This document shows positions 1 through 10,400 of a stretch of 64,000 bases of DNA, in pieces (position 1 is the first letter of the stretch; each line of letters opens with the position of its first letter). The DNA lies in the NCBI RefSeq assembly GCF_000427405.1, contig NZ_KE386491.1:2649001-2713000 (forward strand), written 5' to 3'. Below the pieces are notes generated by a model. That model saw nothing but the letters and a program-made list of their open reading frames with translations. It made no database searches and was not told the DNA's origin. The DNA comes from Flectobacillus major DSM 103. Lineage in GTDB: Bacteria; Bacteroidota; Bacteroidia; Cytophagales; Spirosomataceae. Position numbers and translations under genes: made by a program.

Positions 1-495
1 AACGGTGAAGATGAAGTCAGAGATAATGAAATTCGTTGGTTTTTTGGGCTAAAAACAATTGATATGCTCTTAGATAGTTTTAAATTAGATCTTTATGCTA
101 AAAAAGATTTGTTAGAAAGTCTGTCAGAAGGTTTTGGGAGAGAATTCAACATGAATATCGAACTAAAAAAACAAATTGGAGACAGGTTTAGAAAAGAACG
201 AAATACGATGGCTAATTGCTTGAAAAATGAAGATAGGTTGGCCGATGACTTCAAAACTGCCTTCAATATTTTACATCAATCTAAAATTCAATGCGATTCT
301 ATTAGTCAATCAGTTTTAAAATTACATGCAAAAAATCATCTTGGACAATCATTAAAACAACTGTTGGGGAGCTACATTCATATGATAATGAATCGTCTTT
401 TCATTTCTAACCAACGGCATAATGAAATGATTCAATACCATTTGCTTTGGCATTTTTATCGATCTGAAATTGCCCAGATAAAAAAACTTGATTAA
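1..495 (+). CDS. Lanthipeptide/thiopeptide-type dehydratase, C-terminal part (5' end outside window)
   Basis: The reading frame is open from base 1, so this is a 3' fragment of a gene that begins upstream; the first internal ATG is at 64. The last residues, with NRLFISNQRHNE and HFYRSEIAQ, resemble the end of the SpaB C-terminal ('thiopeptide-type bacteriocin biosynthesis') domain. In class I lanthipeptide LanB enzymes this domain removes glutamate from glutamylated Ser/Thr of the precursor peptide. It may be the tail of a full LanB or a stand-alone small partner; the window cannot show which. The next gene starts 12 bases downstream and encodes a leader-cleaving exporter, which supports a role in modified-peptide production. 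No precursor-peptide gene is visible downstream, so it should lie to the left. Confidence 0.82.
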   Translation, partial: NGEDEVRDNEIRWFFGLKTIDMLLDSFKLDLYAKKDLLESLSEGFGREFNMNIELKKQIGDRFRKERNTMANCLKNEDRLADDFKTAFNILHQSKIQCDSISQSVLKLHAKNHLGQSLKQLLGSYIHMIMNRLFISNQRHNEMIQYHLLWHFYRSEIAQIKKLD

Positions 496-507
496 AAAAA
501 AATAAAA

Positions 508-2715
508 TTGGCAAAATTCCCTTCATACCTTCAACACGATGAGATGGACTGTGGTCCTACTTGTTTGAAAATTATTTCAAAATACTATGGAAAAACAATT
601 CCTCTTGCACAACTACGTGTTTTGAGTGAAACGACAAGAATAGGTAGTACATTACTGGGTTTGGCTGGTGGAGCTGAGGAAATAGGGTTTAGAACACTTG
701 GAGTAAAAATTAGCTACAAACAACTTTCAGAGGAGATTCCGTTGCCATGTATTATCCACTGGCATAAAAAACATTATGTTGTTGTTTATAAAATAACGCC
801 AAATAAGGTTTTTGTATCTGACCCATCTTTTGGACTAATTGAATACTCCCCAAGAGAATTTATCAAGCATTGGATGGGGAGTTATCTGTCAGACGAAATT
901 GAAGAAGGTATTGCATTAGCCTTAGAACCCTCACCAGAATTTTATACCAATGAGTTTAAAGAAACAAAAACACGGAATTTAGTTTTTTTAGTAAAATACC
1001 TCAGTCCTTATAAAAAACTCATGCTTCAACTGTTTTTGGGGCTTTTGGCAGGTAGTATTTTACAACTAATTTTCCCCTTTCTTACCCAAAGTATTGTCGA
1101 TATTGGAATCCAGAGCCAAGATATTCATTTTATATATCTAATCTTGGTTGCACAACTTTTCTTATTTTTAGGAACAACATCTATTGAACTCATCCGAAGC
1201 TGGATTCTACTACATGTAAGTTCTAGGGTAAATTTATCAATGCTTTCAGATTTTTTCATTAAACTGATGAAACTCCCAATTGCTTATTTCGATGCAAAGC
1301 ATACAGGAGATATTATGCAAAAAATCAATGACCACCATCGTATTGAAAGTTTATTGACGAGTTCAAGTCTAAATATCCTGTTTTCTTTTTTTAATGTCGG
1401 TATTTTAGGAATTGTTTTGGCAACCTACAGCTTTAACATTTTTGCCTTTTTTGCTATTTTCAGTATTATATATATTATCTGGACTTTACTATTTTTCAAA
1501 AAAAGGGAAGAACTCGACTACAAACGCTTTTCCCAGATGAGTCAAGACCAAAATAAGGTGATTGAGCTAATAACTGGGATGCAAGATATTAAACTTAGTA
1601 ATGCCGAGCGACAAAAAAGATGGAGTTGGGAGTATATCCAAGCTCGTAAGTTTAGGTTGACACTTCAAAGTACCACACTTTCGCAATTCCAAAGTACAGG
1701 TGCTATTCTCATTGGACAATTACAAAATATTTTAATCTCAATTATTACCGCTAAAATGGTTATTGATGGAAAGCTCACTATAGGTATGATGCTTTCTGTC
1801 TCTTATATTGTTGGGCAGCTCAATGCTCCTATTCAACAATTCACATCATTTTTGCAAATATTCCAAGATGCCAGAATAAGCCTAGATAGGATTAATGAAA
1901 TTTATGACATGAAAGCAGAAGATAGCACAGATGAATTTACAACCTCTCCAGAAGAGATTAACTTCAATCAAGATATTGTTTTTAATAATGTAAGTTATCG
2001 TTACCCAGGAGCCTTAAATGATGCTATTGAAGAATTATCGTTCGTTATACCTGCCAACAAAACAACTGCAATTGTTGGAAGTAGTGGCAGCGGAAAAACT
2101 ACTATGATGAAGATGTTACTCAAGTTTTATCCCGTCAACGAAGGTAGCCTATCTTTAGGAAATATAAGCCTTAATGACATTCCTCAACATATATGGAGAG
2201 ACTCGTGTGGGGTTGTAATGCAAGAAGGGTTCATTTTTAATGATACCATTGCAAATAATATTGCTGTTGGAGAAAATATCATTGATAAGAAAAAATTATT
2301 ATACGCAGTTCATATTGCTAATATTCAAGACTTTATAGAGCAACTACCGGCAAGATATAATACCAAAATCGGAACAGAGGGTGTTGGATTAAGTACTGGA
2401 CAAAAACAAAGAATTTTAATTGCAAGATCTGTTTATAAAAACCCTAAATTAATTTTCTTTGACGAAGCCACCTCTGCCTTAGATGCCAATAATGAAAAAA
2501 TTATTATTGAAAATTTGAATGAATTTTTAAAAAATAGAACATCGGTTATCATTGCACATAGACTTAGCACCGTCAAAAATGCCGACAATATCATCGTTTT
2601 AGATGCTGGTAAGGTAGTTGAAACAGGGAATCATGACATTTTAGTACAAAAACAAGGATATTATTATAATTTGGTAAAAAATCAATTAGAATTAGATTCA
2701 AAATCAACTTCATAA
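508..2715 (+). CDS. Peptidase-containing ABC exporter (C39, LanT/bacteriocin type)
   Basis: A 735-residue fused protease-transporter that would cut a double-glycine-type leader and export the mature peptide across the inner membrane. The N-terminal C39 peptidase (about 1-140) has the catalytic triad C15 in DCGP, H89 in HYVV and D105 in SDPS, with Q9 as the likely oxyanion residue. A transmembrane region spans about 165-455. The ATPase domain has Walker A GSSGSGKT near 527, a variant signature LSTGQ near 628, Walker B FFDEATSALD near 650 and the H-loop IIAHRLS near 682. The start is a TTG at 508; the first in-frame ATG falls at residue 13, next to the catalytic Cys, and would remove Q9. It sits 12 bases after the dehydratase fragment and 2 bases before the HlyD gene, so one operon is likely. 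Confidence 0.93.
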   Translation: MAKFPSYLQHDEMDCGPTCLKIISKYYGKTIPLAQLRVLSETTRIGSTLLGLAGGAEEIGFRTLGVKISYKQLSEEIPLPCIIHWHKKHYVVVYKITPNKVFVSDPSFGLIEYSPREFIKHWMGSYLSDEIEEGIALALEPSPEFYTNEFKETKTRNLVFLVKYLSPYKKLMLQLFLGLLAGSILQLIFPFLTQSIVDIGIQSQDIHFIYLILVAQLFLFLGTTSIELIRSWILLHVSSRVNLSMLSDFFIKLMKLPIAYFDAKHTGDIMQKINDHHRIESLLTSSSLNILFSFFNVGILGIVLATYSFNIFAFFAIFSIIYIIWTLLFFKKREELDYKRFSQMSQDQNKVIELITGMQDIKLSNAERQKRWSWEYIQARKFRLTLQSTTLSQFQSTGAILIGQLQNILISIITAKMVIDGKLTIGMMLSVSYIVGQLNAPIQQFTSFLQIFQDARISLDRINEIYDMKAEDSTDEFTTSPEEINFNQDIVFNNVSYRYPGALNDAIEELSFVIPANKTTAIVGSSGSGKTTMMKMLLKFYPVNEGSLSLGNISLNDIPQHIWRDSCGVVMQEGFIFNDTIANNIAVGENIIDKKKLLYAVHIANIQDFIEQLPARYNTKIGTEGVGLSTGQKQRILIARSVYKNPKLIFFDEATSALDANNEKIIIENLNEFLKNRTSVIIAHRLSTVKNADNIIVLDAGKVVETGNHDILVQKQGYYYNLVKNQLELDSKSTS

Positions 2716-2717
2716 AA

Positions 2718-4016
2718 ATGACACGAGAAAAAGATATCGAGATTCGTTCTGAAGAGATAATTGATTTTATGTCTTATACCCCTACATGGCTTATAAAATG
2801 GGGAATTAGTGTAATTTTCCTTATTATCATCATCTTTTTCGTATTGGCATCCATTATAAAATATCCCGAAACATTAACGGGCCAAGCAACCATCACAACC
2901 CTAAATCCTACTGTTACTATCATAAATAAGGTATCTGGACGTTTAGAAAAAATATCAATGAAGGATGAGGCTTCGGTTCGTATCGGCGACATTATTGCAG
3001 CAGTCGAAAGCCCTGCCAATAATTCAGATGTACTTACTCTAAAAAAATCATTAAACGCTATTGAGTTTAAATCGAATGAACTTCATTGTAATTTATCACA
3101 ATTCCAAGATTCTTTAAATTTAGGCGATTTCCAAAACGAATACTCCCAACTCGTAATGGATTTAAAACAATATCAAGAACTAACCCTAAATCCATTTTAC
3201 ACTGAAAAAATCAAAAGTATAGAAAGTCAACTTAAAAATCAATCCGACTTATTGAGCATCAATTACGATGTTTTAAAAATGGCTGAAAAGGATATTGATA
3301 ATGCCCTAAAAAAAAATAGCATTTTCAAAAAACTATTTGAAGAGAAAGTGATTCCCCCTTTAGAATTTCAAGAGAAACAAGATGAGTTAAGTAGAAAACA
3401 ACAAGATTTTATTATCCTAAAAAAGAATATTATCCAGACTAACGTTGCTATTACAGACTTGAAACGCCAAAAAATAGAGCTAATCAACGAGTTTAGAACC
3501 AAAACAAAATTATTAGAACAAAGTATTTTCCAAAAAAAGAGCAATTTAGCAAATGCCATTATGAATTGGCAAAAAAATTATTCTATCAAAGCATACTCAA
3601 ATGGACGTCTTAAATTTTTGCAGAATTTGACCGATAACCAATTTGTTAAAGCAGGAGAGCCTTTATTTTTGATCGTTCCAGAACAATCAACTTATGTAGG
3701 ATTAATCACCATTTCATCTCTTAACGCTGGGAAATTAAAAATTGGACAAAAAGTATTGATTTCTCTTGATAGTTATGCTGCTAACGACTTTGGAAAGATA
3801 ACAGGTATTGTTTCAAAAATTTTTTCTGCTACCAATCAGAATTCTTACACTGTTCAAATAAGTTTAAAGAATGGGTTAAAGAGTTCTTTGAATAAAGATA
3901 TCCCCTTTAAACCCCAAATGAATGGCGTTGCCAATATTATTACTGATAATACTAGCTTAACCGAGAGATTACTAAAAAAAATCCATCTACTCTATAACGA
4001 TACCGCTGGAATTTAA
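2718..4016 (+). CDS. HlyD-family secretion adaptor
   Basis: A 432-residue membrane fusion protein that would link the C39 ABC exporter to an outer-membrane channel. One N-terminal transmembrane helix lies at about 26-48. Next come the first half of a lipoyl/barrel-sandwich domain (about 65-100), a long charged helical hairpin (about 100-285), the second lipoyl half (YSNGRLKFL region) and a beta-barrel domain. The gene starts 2 bases after the exporter stop codon, which indicates translational coupling. No dedicated TolC-type gene follows directly. The nearest one is the RND-associated outer-membrane factor at 10624, and its use by this exporter would be a guess. Confidence 0.9.
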   Translation: MTREKDIEIRSEEIIDFMSYTPTWLIKWGISVIFLIIIIFFVLASIIKYPETLTGQATITTLNPTVTIINKVSGRLEKISMKDEASVRIGDIIAAVESPANNSDVLTLKKSLNAIEFKSNELHCNLSQFQDSLNLGDFQNEYSQLVMDLKQYQELTLNPFYTEKIKSIESQLKNQSDLLSINYDVLKMAEKDIDNALKKNSIFKKLFEEKVIPPLEFQEKQDELSRKQQDFIILKKNIIQTNVAITDLKRQKIELINEFRTKTKLLEQSIFQKKSNLANAIMNWQKNYSIKAYSNGRLKFLQNLTDNQFVKAGEPLFLIVPEQSTYVGLITISSLNAGKLKIGQKVLISLDSYAANDFGKITGIVSKIFSATNQNSYTVQISLKNGLKSSLNKDIPFKPQMNGVANIITDNTSLTERLLKKIHLLYNDTAGI

Positions 4017-4309
4017 TAAGAAATGACATTATATTTTAATACTTAACTCTCTGCTCATATTCTTCGCATGTTTTTGAAATTCTTATTTTGAAAAACCAAT
4101 CCTAATATCAACAACTAAAATACTGTCTACGGTTTAGGAAGAGCCTTAGGGCTTTCAGTCGTAAATTTGGTAGATTAAGTAAGAAAAAAATAGAAGTCAA
4201 TTCAGAATAGTTCAACTTTGGAAACTTTAAATCCAATAAGGATATAAATGCTTATCTTTCAAGAAAAAACATCATCAATATTTTGTTTACAATTACAGTT
4301 ATTTAAGAA
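4017..4309. other. Intergenic gap, RiPP export operon to kinase gene
   Basis: 293 bases between two plus-strand genes. Only very short ATG frames are present (7 to 18 codons), none with a GG-type leader or a Ser/Thr/Cys-rich core, so no precursor peptide is called. No clear terminator hairpin or exact TAnnTTTG promoter was found by eye. Confidence 0.5.
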
Positions 4310-5392
4310 ATGAGCAGTAAAAAAGATACATTTTTGAGCAATAAGGGAAAGCGTATAATCATTGTGGTATTCGCTTTTATCTTGTTGAATCTTGTTTCTT
4401 ATGTCATTGATCCTTATTCTTCTTACTGGGTTTCTTACCTGAAACGCTCTGTACTTTCTATTACAGAAGACTTAGCTTTATCATTTACCTTTTGCTTATT
4501 AATCTCAGAATCAAGCATATTTATTAGTAACAAACTCAATGAATCGATTTCGTGGACAGAAAAACCTTTGAAGCGATTGGTTTTTGAAACAGGATTAAAC
4601 TTGGTTATTATCTTCGGAAGTCTTGCCATATTAGACCAATTGTACCGATTAATAGATGAGTCTGAAACTTGTATAGAAACTCATTCGGCTGACCAAGTAA
4701 GAGGTTTTTTTCAGTGGATTGTAGTCAGTGTCATTATTGCCTTTATGATTATTGGCATTAATACTTGTAATTACCTGATTGTCAACTGGAAAAATGCTGC
4801 TATGAAAGCTGCCGCACTCGACCAACTCGCTGTTGAAGCAGAACTACAATCTTTAAAACTTCAGATAGACCCTCATTTTGTATTCAATAACCTAAGTGTG
4901 CTTTCTGAATTGATATTGGTTAATCAACAATTGGGCTATGAATATGCCGAGAATTTCTCAAAAATATACCGCTACATGTTGGTCAATTCCAAGAAAGATA
5001 TAATTCTGTTAGAAGAAGAATTGAAGTTTCTAAATTCGTATATATTCCTGATTAAGAATCGAATAGGCGATGGCGTAACATTTGAAGTCAATATTGACAA
5101 AGCCAGCAAACAACTGTATTTGCCTCCGCTAACTTTACAATTATTGGTAGAAAATGCCTTGAAACACAATAAAACCAATAAGAAAAATCCCTTGAAAATT
5201 AGTATTTATAACACCGATGAACAAGTATTAGTGGTTGAAAACGCATTACTTCCCATCGAAAATCAGCTTGAATCATCAGGAATCGGTATTCAAAATATTA
5301 TCAGGAGGTATGATTTACTCTGGCAAAAACAGCCTGAAATTATACAGAACGAAACTACCTTTAAAGTAAAAATTCCGTTAATAAAACAATGA
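4310..5392 (+). CDS. Sensor histidine kinase, LytS/YehU type
   Basis: A 360-residue inner-membrane kinase. Four hydrophobic segments (about 17-32, 53-70, 95-112 and 135-155) form the sensor part. The His_kinase domain follows with QIDPHFVFNNLS, where H189 is the predicted phospho-acceptor. The C-terminal ATP-binding part carries LLVENALKHN (N-box) and a GIGIQNI glycine motif. It is a full-length member of the PF06580 type. The stop codon overlaps the start of the LytTR regulator by four bases (ATGA at 5389), so the pair is co-translated. What it senses cannot be read from the sequence. Its position between a peptide-export operon and a drug-efflux operon suggests control of one of them, which is inference only. 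Confidence 0.92.
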   Translation: MSSKKDTFLSNKGKRIIIVVFAFILLNLVSYVIDPYSSYWVSYLKRSVLSITEDLALSFTFCLLISESSIFISNKLNESISWTEKPLKRLVFETGLNLVIIFGSLAILDQLYRLIDESETCIETHSADQVRGFFQWIVVSVIIAFMIIGINTCNYLIVNWKNAAMKAAALDQLAVEAELQSLKLQIDPHFVFNNLSVLSELILVNQQLGYEYAENFSKIYRYMLVNSKKDIILLEEELKFLNSYIFLIKNRIGDGVTFEVNIDKASKQLYLPPLTLQLLVENALKHNKTNKKNPLKISIYNTDEQVLVVENALLPIENQLESSGIGIQNIIRRYDLLWQKQPEIIQNETTFKVKIPLIKQ

Positions 5393-6144
5393 TAGAAAAA
5401 ATACTGATCATAGAAGACGAAAAACCAAATGCGGATAGACTACAACGTTTGATTAAAATAATCAGACCTAAAGCTACTATTCTTGAGGTATTAGACAGTA
5501 TTTCCGACAGTGTGGTTTGGTTCAATACCCATGCAAAACCTGATGTGGTGATGATGGACGTAAGATTGTCGGACGGATTGAGTTTTGAGATTTTTGAGCA
5601 AGTAAACATCAATTGTCCAATCATTTTTACAACGGCTTATGATGAATATGCCGTAAAAGCATTCAAATACAATAGCATTGATTATTTGTTGAAACCCGTT
5701 GAACAAGACGAATTACTAACGGCCTTTACAAAACTGGAAGCATTATCTGTCGATTCTCGCCAAAAATCGTTGGAAGGATTATTAGATTTTTTAAAACCAA
5801 AAGACTTCAGATGTAGATTTTTACTTCCTTATAAAGATGGTTATAAAACAGTTCAGGTAAGTGATATTGCCTTTTTTTATTCTAAACTAAAAATCACCAG
5901 AGCCAAACTTTTCAGTGGCTCAGAAGAAACCATTCCGCTGACGCTGGAAGAACTTGAATTACAGCTCAATCCCAAAACCTTTTTCAGAGCCAATCGCCAA
6001 ATTATCATTCATGTCGATGCCATTCAGCAAGTCCACAATTATTTCAATGGAAAGTTAAAAATTGACATTGCTAAAAACGCAGACATAGAAGTAATCATTA
6101 GTCGTGATAAAGCTGGATTATTCAAATCGTGGATGGATTATTAA
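5389..6144 (+). CDS. LytTR-family response regulator
   Basis: A 251-residue two-domain regulator. The receiver domain (about 3-120) has acidic residues EDE near 9-11, the phospho-acceptor D57 in MMDVRLSD, the T of FTTAYDEYA and the K of LLKPVE. The C-terminal LytTR DNA-binding domain (about 145-250) contains FFRANRQIIIH, typical of the family. Phosphotransfer from the overlapping upstream kinase is expected. LytTR proteins bind direct repeats upstream of their targets; no convincing repeat pair was identified by eye in the flanking gaps at 4017-4309 or 6145-6318. Confidence 0.94.
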   Translation: MIEKILIIEDEKPNADRLQRLIKIIRPKATILEVLDSISDSVVWFNTHAKPDVVMMDVRLSDGLSFEIFEQVNINCPIIFTTAYDEYAVKAFKYNSIDYLLKPVEQDELLTAFTKLEALSVDSRQKSLEGLLDFLKPKDFRCRFLLPYKDGYKTVQVSDIAFFYSKLKITRAKLFSGSEETIPLTLEELELQLNPKTFFRANRQIIIHVDAIQQVHNYFNGKLKIDIAKNADIEVIISRDKAGLFKSWMDY

Positions 6145-6318
6145 GCACTTTTTTACGAATTTAGTATTTTTTCAAGTTCACTTCTCCATTTTTTCCCCAT
6201 CAAAATTCGGCAAGGTAAATCTTCAATTCAGGCATAAAAATATACGGTTCAGGGATTTTCTCCATAATTAATGAGTCCATAAAACTTCCTTTGTAGTATA
6301 AATCAATCTTTATACTCA

Positions 6319-7458
6319 ATGTTAAATCACAGGTCTAAAACAGGAAATACATTCAAAGGAATAATATTTCTTCTCTGTTCTTTCATGATATTTTCTTGTA
6401 CAGAACAAGCTCAAGAACAGGCTGAGCAAGCACCGCTAAGTGTTGACTTCCTTCCAATAAATACTGCTAATGTTGATGTTGCCAAAAAATATCCTGGAGC
6501 TATTGAAGGGGCTGTCAATGTTGATTTGAAAGCACAAGTATCAGGCTATTTAGAGCAAATATTTGTAAAAGAAGGCGATTATGTACAAAAAGGACAGGCA
6601 CTTTTCAAAATCAAAGCAGAGGTATTCAACGAACAGGTAAATAATAGTTTGGCAACACTCAAAGCCGCTTTGGCGGCACAGGCCAACGCCAAATTGGAAA
6701 TAGAAAAGATTCGCCCTTTGGTAGAAGGAAAAGTAGTTTCTGAAATCCAACTACAAACGGCAGAAGCCAATTACGAAGCTGCGTCGGCACAAGTAAACCA
6801 AGCAAAAGCCCTGTTAAGCTCTTCTAAAATCAATGCGGCATTTAGCCTAATAAAAGCTCCAATTAGCGGTTATATTGGTAGAATTCCGAACAGAATTGGC
6901 AATTTGGTAACGCCCACCGACCTTGTTCCACTTACTACTCTTTCAGACATCAATCAGGTTTTTGTTTATTTCTCGCTCACAGAAGCCGATTACATCGCTT
7001 TTATGAAAGAAAAAGGTTTACAAAAAAATGCAAATACAGTTTCATTAGTGATGGCTGACGGTAGCGAGTACAAACACAAAGGTAAACTAGAATTTGCCAG
7101 CGGAAATATAGACCGCACTACTGGAAGCATTGCTTTGAAAGCCATTTTTCCTAATCCTGACAAACTACTACGTTCGGGAGGTTCGGCTGGTGTGGTTTTA
7201 CAAAAAGCTTATAACACTGCACTATTAGTACCCATGGCAAGTGTGAAAGATATTCAAGATAAATACTTTGTTTTTTCCCTAGCTGATAGCAACAAAGTAG
7301 CCATGAAGCCCTTTGAAATTGAAGGTAAATCTGGCAGTAATTATATCGTAAAATCTGGCATTAGTGTTGGCGAGAAAATAGCCACAACAAGCATTGATTT
7401 ATTGAATGAAGGAATGACGGTTATTCCTAACATCACAAAGGGGGCATTAGGGCAATAA
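6319..7458 (+). CDS. RND efflux periplasmic adaptor lipoprotein (AcrA/MexA type)
   Basis: A 379-residue membrane fusion protein linking the RND pump to its outer-membrane channel. The N-terminus has a lipoprotein signal ending MIFSC (C27). It is followed by the lipoyl motif VDLKAQVSGYLEQIFVKEGD, a helical hairpin rich in Ala/Gln/Asn, the second lipoyl half (IKAPISGYIGRI) and a beta-barrel domain. Length and order match the HAE-1-associated adaptor family. It is first in the operon, 23 bases ahead of the permease. The 174-base gap upstream separates it from the LytTR gene and should hold its promoter. Confidence 0.94.
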   Translation: MLNHRSKTGNTFKGIIFLLCSFMIFSCTEQAQEQAEQAPLSVDFLPINTANVDVAKKYPGAIEGAVNVDLKAQVSGYLEQIFVKEGDYVQKGQALFKIKAEVFNEQVNNSLATLKAALAAQANAKLEIEKIRPLVEGKVVSEIQLQTAEANYEAASAQVNQAKALLSSSKINAAFSLIKAPISGYIGRIPNRIGNLVTPTDLVPLTTLSDINQVFVYFSLTEADYIAFMKEKGLQKNANTVSLVMADGSEYKHKGKLEFASGNIDRTTGSIALKAIFPNPDKLLRSGGSAGVVLQKAYNTALLVPMASVKDIQDKYFVFSLADSNKVAMKPFEIEGKSGSNYIVKSGISVGEKIATTSIDLLNEGMTVIPNITKGALGQ

Positions 7459-7481
7459 GTACATTTCAAAATTGAAAAAAC

Positions 7482-10400
7482 ATGTTAAAAAAAATAATAG
7501 ATAGACCCGTTTTGGCAACGGTAATTTCTATCGTGATTGTGGTATTAGGAATTGTTGGACTTGATAGACTTTCCGTAACACGATTTCCAGATATTTCACC
7601 GCCAACCGTCATGGTGTCGGGTTCATATCCTGGGGGTAATAGCGAAACTGTGATTCGTTCGGTAGTTACGCCACTCGAAGAGCAAATCAATGGCGTAGAA
7701 AATATGCAGTATATCAAATCTACAGCTAGTAATGATGGCACATTTTCAATATCAATTATCTTCAAGCAAGGCGTAAATGCCGACCAAGCAGCAGTAAATG
7801 TACAAAATCGTGTACAACAAGCTACGCCTATTTTGCCACAAGAAGTAGTTAGAATGGGACTCACTACTTCCAAACAACAGAATAGCATGATTATGATATT
7901 CAATTTGTTTACGGAAGATAATCAAAAATACGATGAAAAGTTTTTACAAAATTATGCCAATATCAACCTTATTCCACAAATCAAAAGAGTTCCGGGCGTA
8001 GGGCAAGCCATGGTTTTTGGAACAAAAGATTATTCTATGCGTATTTGGCTGAACCCTCGCCAAATGGCCAATTATAATTTAGTTCCTGCCGACATCAGTA
8101 ATGCCATTGCCGACCAAAGTTTAGAAGCTGCACCTGGAAAATTGGGCGAAGAATCTAACGCTGCTTTGGAGTACGTAATTCGTTATAAAGGCAAAAAGAA
8201 TCTACCCGAAGACTATGATAATATTGTTGTTAAGAATACTGGAAATAATATTATTCGCTTGAAAGATGTAGCACGGATTGAATTTGGTGCTATTTCTTAC
8301 AGTGGTAACAACACTTCTAACGGGCGGAATACGGCTACCATTGCGATTATACAAACCACTGGTTCAAACGCCAATGAAATCGAAATAGGAATCGATAAAG
8401 AGATTGAGCGACTGTCTAAATCGTTTCCTCCAGGTATAAAATATTCAAAATTAATGAGTACCAAGGAAAAATTGGACGAAGCAACCAGTCAGGTAAAATC
8501 CACTTTGTTTGAAGCCTTTGTGCTTGTATTCTTGGTTGTATTTCTGTTTTTACAGGATTTTCGTTCTACGATTATTCCTGCCATTGCTGTGCCTGTAGCC
8601 ATCATCGGAACGTTTTTCTTCTTGCTCGTACTGGGTTTTACCATTAATGTATTGACCCTCTTTGCCTTAGTGTTAGCCATTGGAATCGTGGTAGATGATG
8701 CCATTGTAGTGGTAGAAGCGGTGCATAGTAAAATGGAAGGGACTCATCTAAGTGGAAAAGAAGCGACTCATTCAGCAATGGGAGAAATCACAGGAGCTGT
8801 AATTTCTATTACGCTTGTAATGTCTGCGGTATTTATTCCGATTGGCTTTATGACGGGTTCAGCAGGGATTTTTTATAAGCAATTTGCTTATACACTGGCT
8901 ATTGCTATCATCATTTCAGCCGTTAATGCCCTGACATTGACACCTGCTTTGTGTGCCTTACTCTTGAAAAACACACACAGTGAAAGTAACGCTACGGTAG
9001 GTTTTAGTAAACGTTTTTTTGCTGGTTTCAATGCGGGTTTTGATAATATTACCAATCGCTACGTAAAGAGCATTCGTTTCTTGGCCATACACAAGTGGTT
9101 GGCCGCTGGTTTTGTAATGTCCATAATGGGCGTAGCAACTTGGGCTATTATGAGTACCCCAAAAAGTTTTGTGCCTATGGAGGATGATAGCATGTTTATT
9201 TACGTACTCAGTATGCCCCCAGGTACAGCCTTGACTCCAACAACCAAAGTAGCTGATAAAATTGATAAGCTTTTGTCGGAAATCGAAGCTATTGAAGATA
9301 ATACCACCATTACGGGCTTTAACCTGATGACCAACAGTACAAGCCCTGCTTATGCAGTAGGTTTTGTCAAATTTAAACCCAGAACTCAGCGAGGAAAAAT
9401 TCAAGACATAGACGAATTGATGGAGGTTGTTGATGCCAAATTATCTGTTGTTAGAGAAGGCGGTATCCTCACAATGAGAATGCCACCAGTAGATGGATAT
9501 GGCGTTACAAACGGTGCTGAAATTGTATTACAAGACCGTCAGGGGCGTAGTTCAGTAGCATTGAAAGCTCAGGCTGACAAAGTAATTGCCGATTTAATGA
9601 AGGTCTCTGGTGTGCAATTAGCCTACACCATGTTCCGTGCTGATTATCCTCAGTTAGAGCTGGAAGTGGATGAAGACAAAGCCAAACAAATGGGGCTTAA
9701 TATTAATGGTATTTTAGGTACGGTTCAAAGCTATTTCTCGGGCGACCAATCGTTAAATTTTTCACGATTTGGAAAATTTTATCGGGTAAATATCAAAGCA
9801 GATGGTGTATTTAGAATGGACGAACAAGCTTTTGATGAAATTTTTGTTCGAAACGATAAAGGAATAATGATTCCTGTAAAATCAGTTATTTCCTTGCACA
9901 AAGTCTATGGCCCAGAATCGGTAAGTCGCTACAATCTTTATAATGCGTTGACAATTAATATCAATGCGATGCCCGGAATAAGTAACGGAGCTTTGATGGA
10001 ACGTTTGGAAACTGTTTTGGATAAAATGCCAACCGATTATAGTTACGAATGGACAGGTTTGAGTTTAGAAGAAAAATCAGCGGGAAATCAGACGATAGCC
10101 ATTTTGGGGCTTTGTTTACTCTTTGTGTATTTACTATTGTCTGCTCAGTACGAAAGTTATTTATTGCCTCTTGCGGTTTTGTTATCTATTCCAACGGGGA
10201 TTCTGGGAGCTTATATCGGTATCAAAAGTATTGGATTAGACAACAACATTTATGTACAAATTGGAATCATTATGCTGATTGGTCTATTAGCCAAAAATGC
10301 CATTTTGATAGTAGAATTTGCCGTACAACGTAGGCGTGCAGGATTATCCATTCTGGATGCCGCATTAGATGCTTCCAAAGCCAGACTAAGACCTATCGTG

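Noticed and set aside
4017-4309. Search for a RiPP precursor peptide downstream of the HlyD gene
   Set aside because: Only frames of 18 codons or fewer, with no GG leader or Cys/Ser/Thr-rich core.
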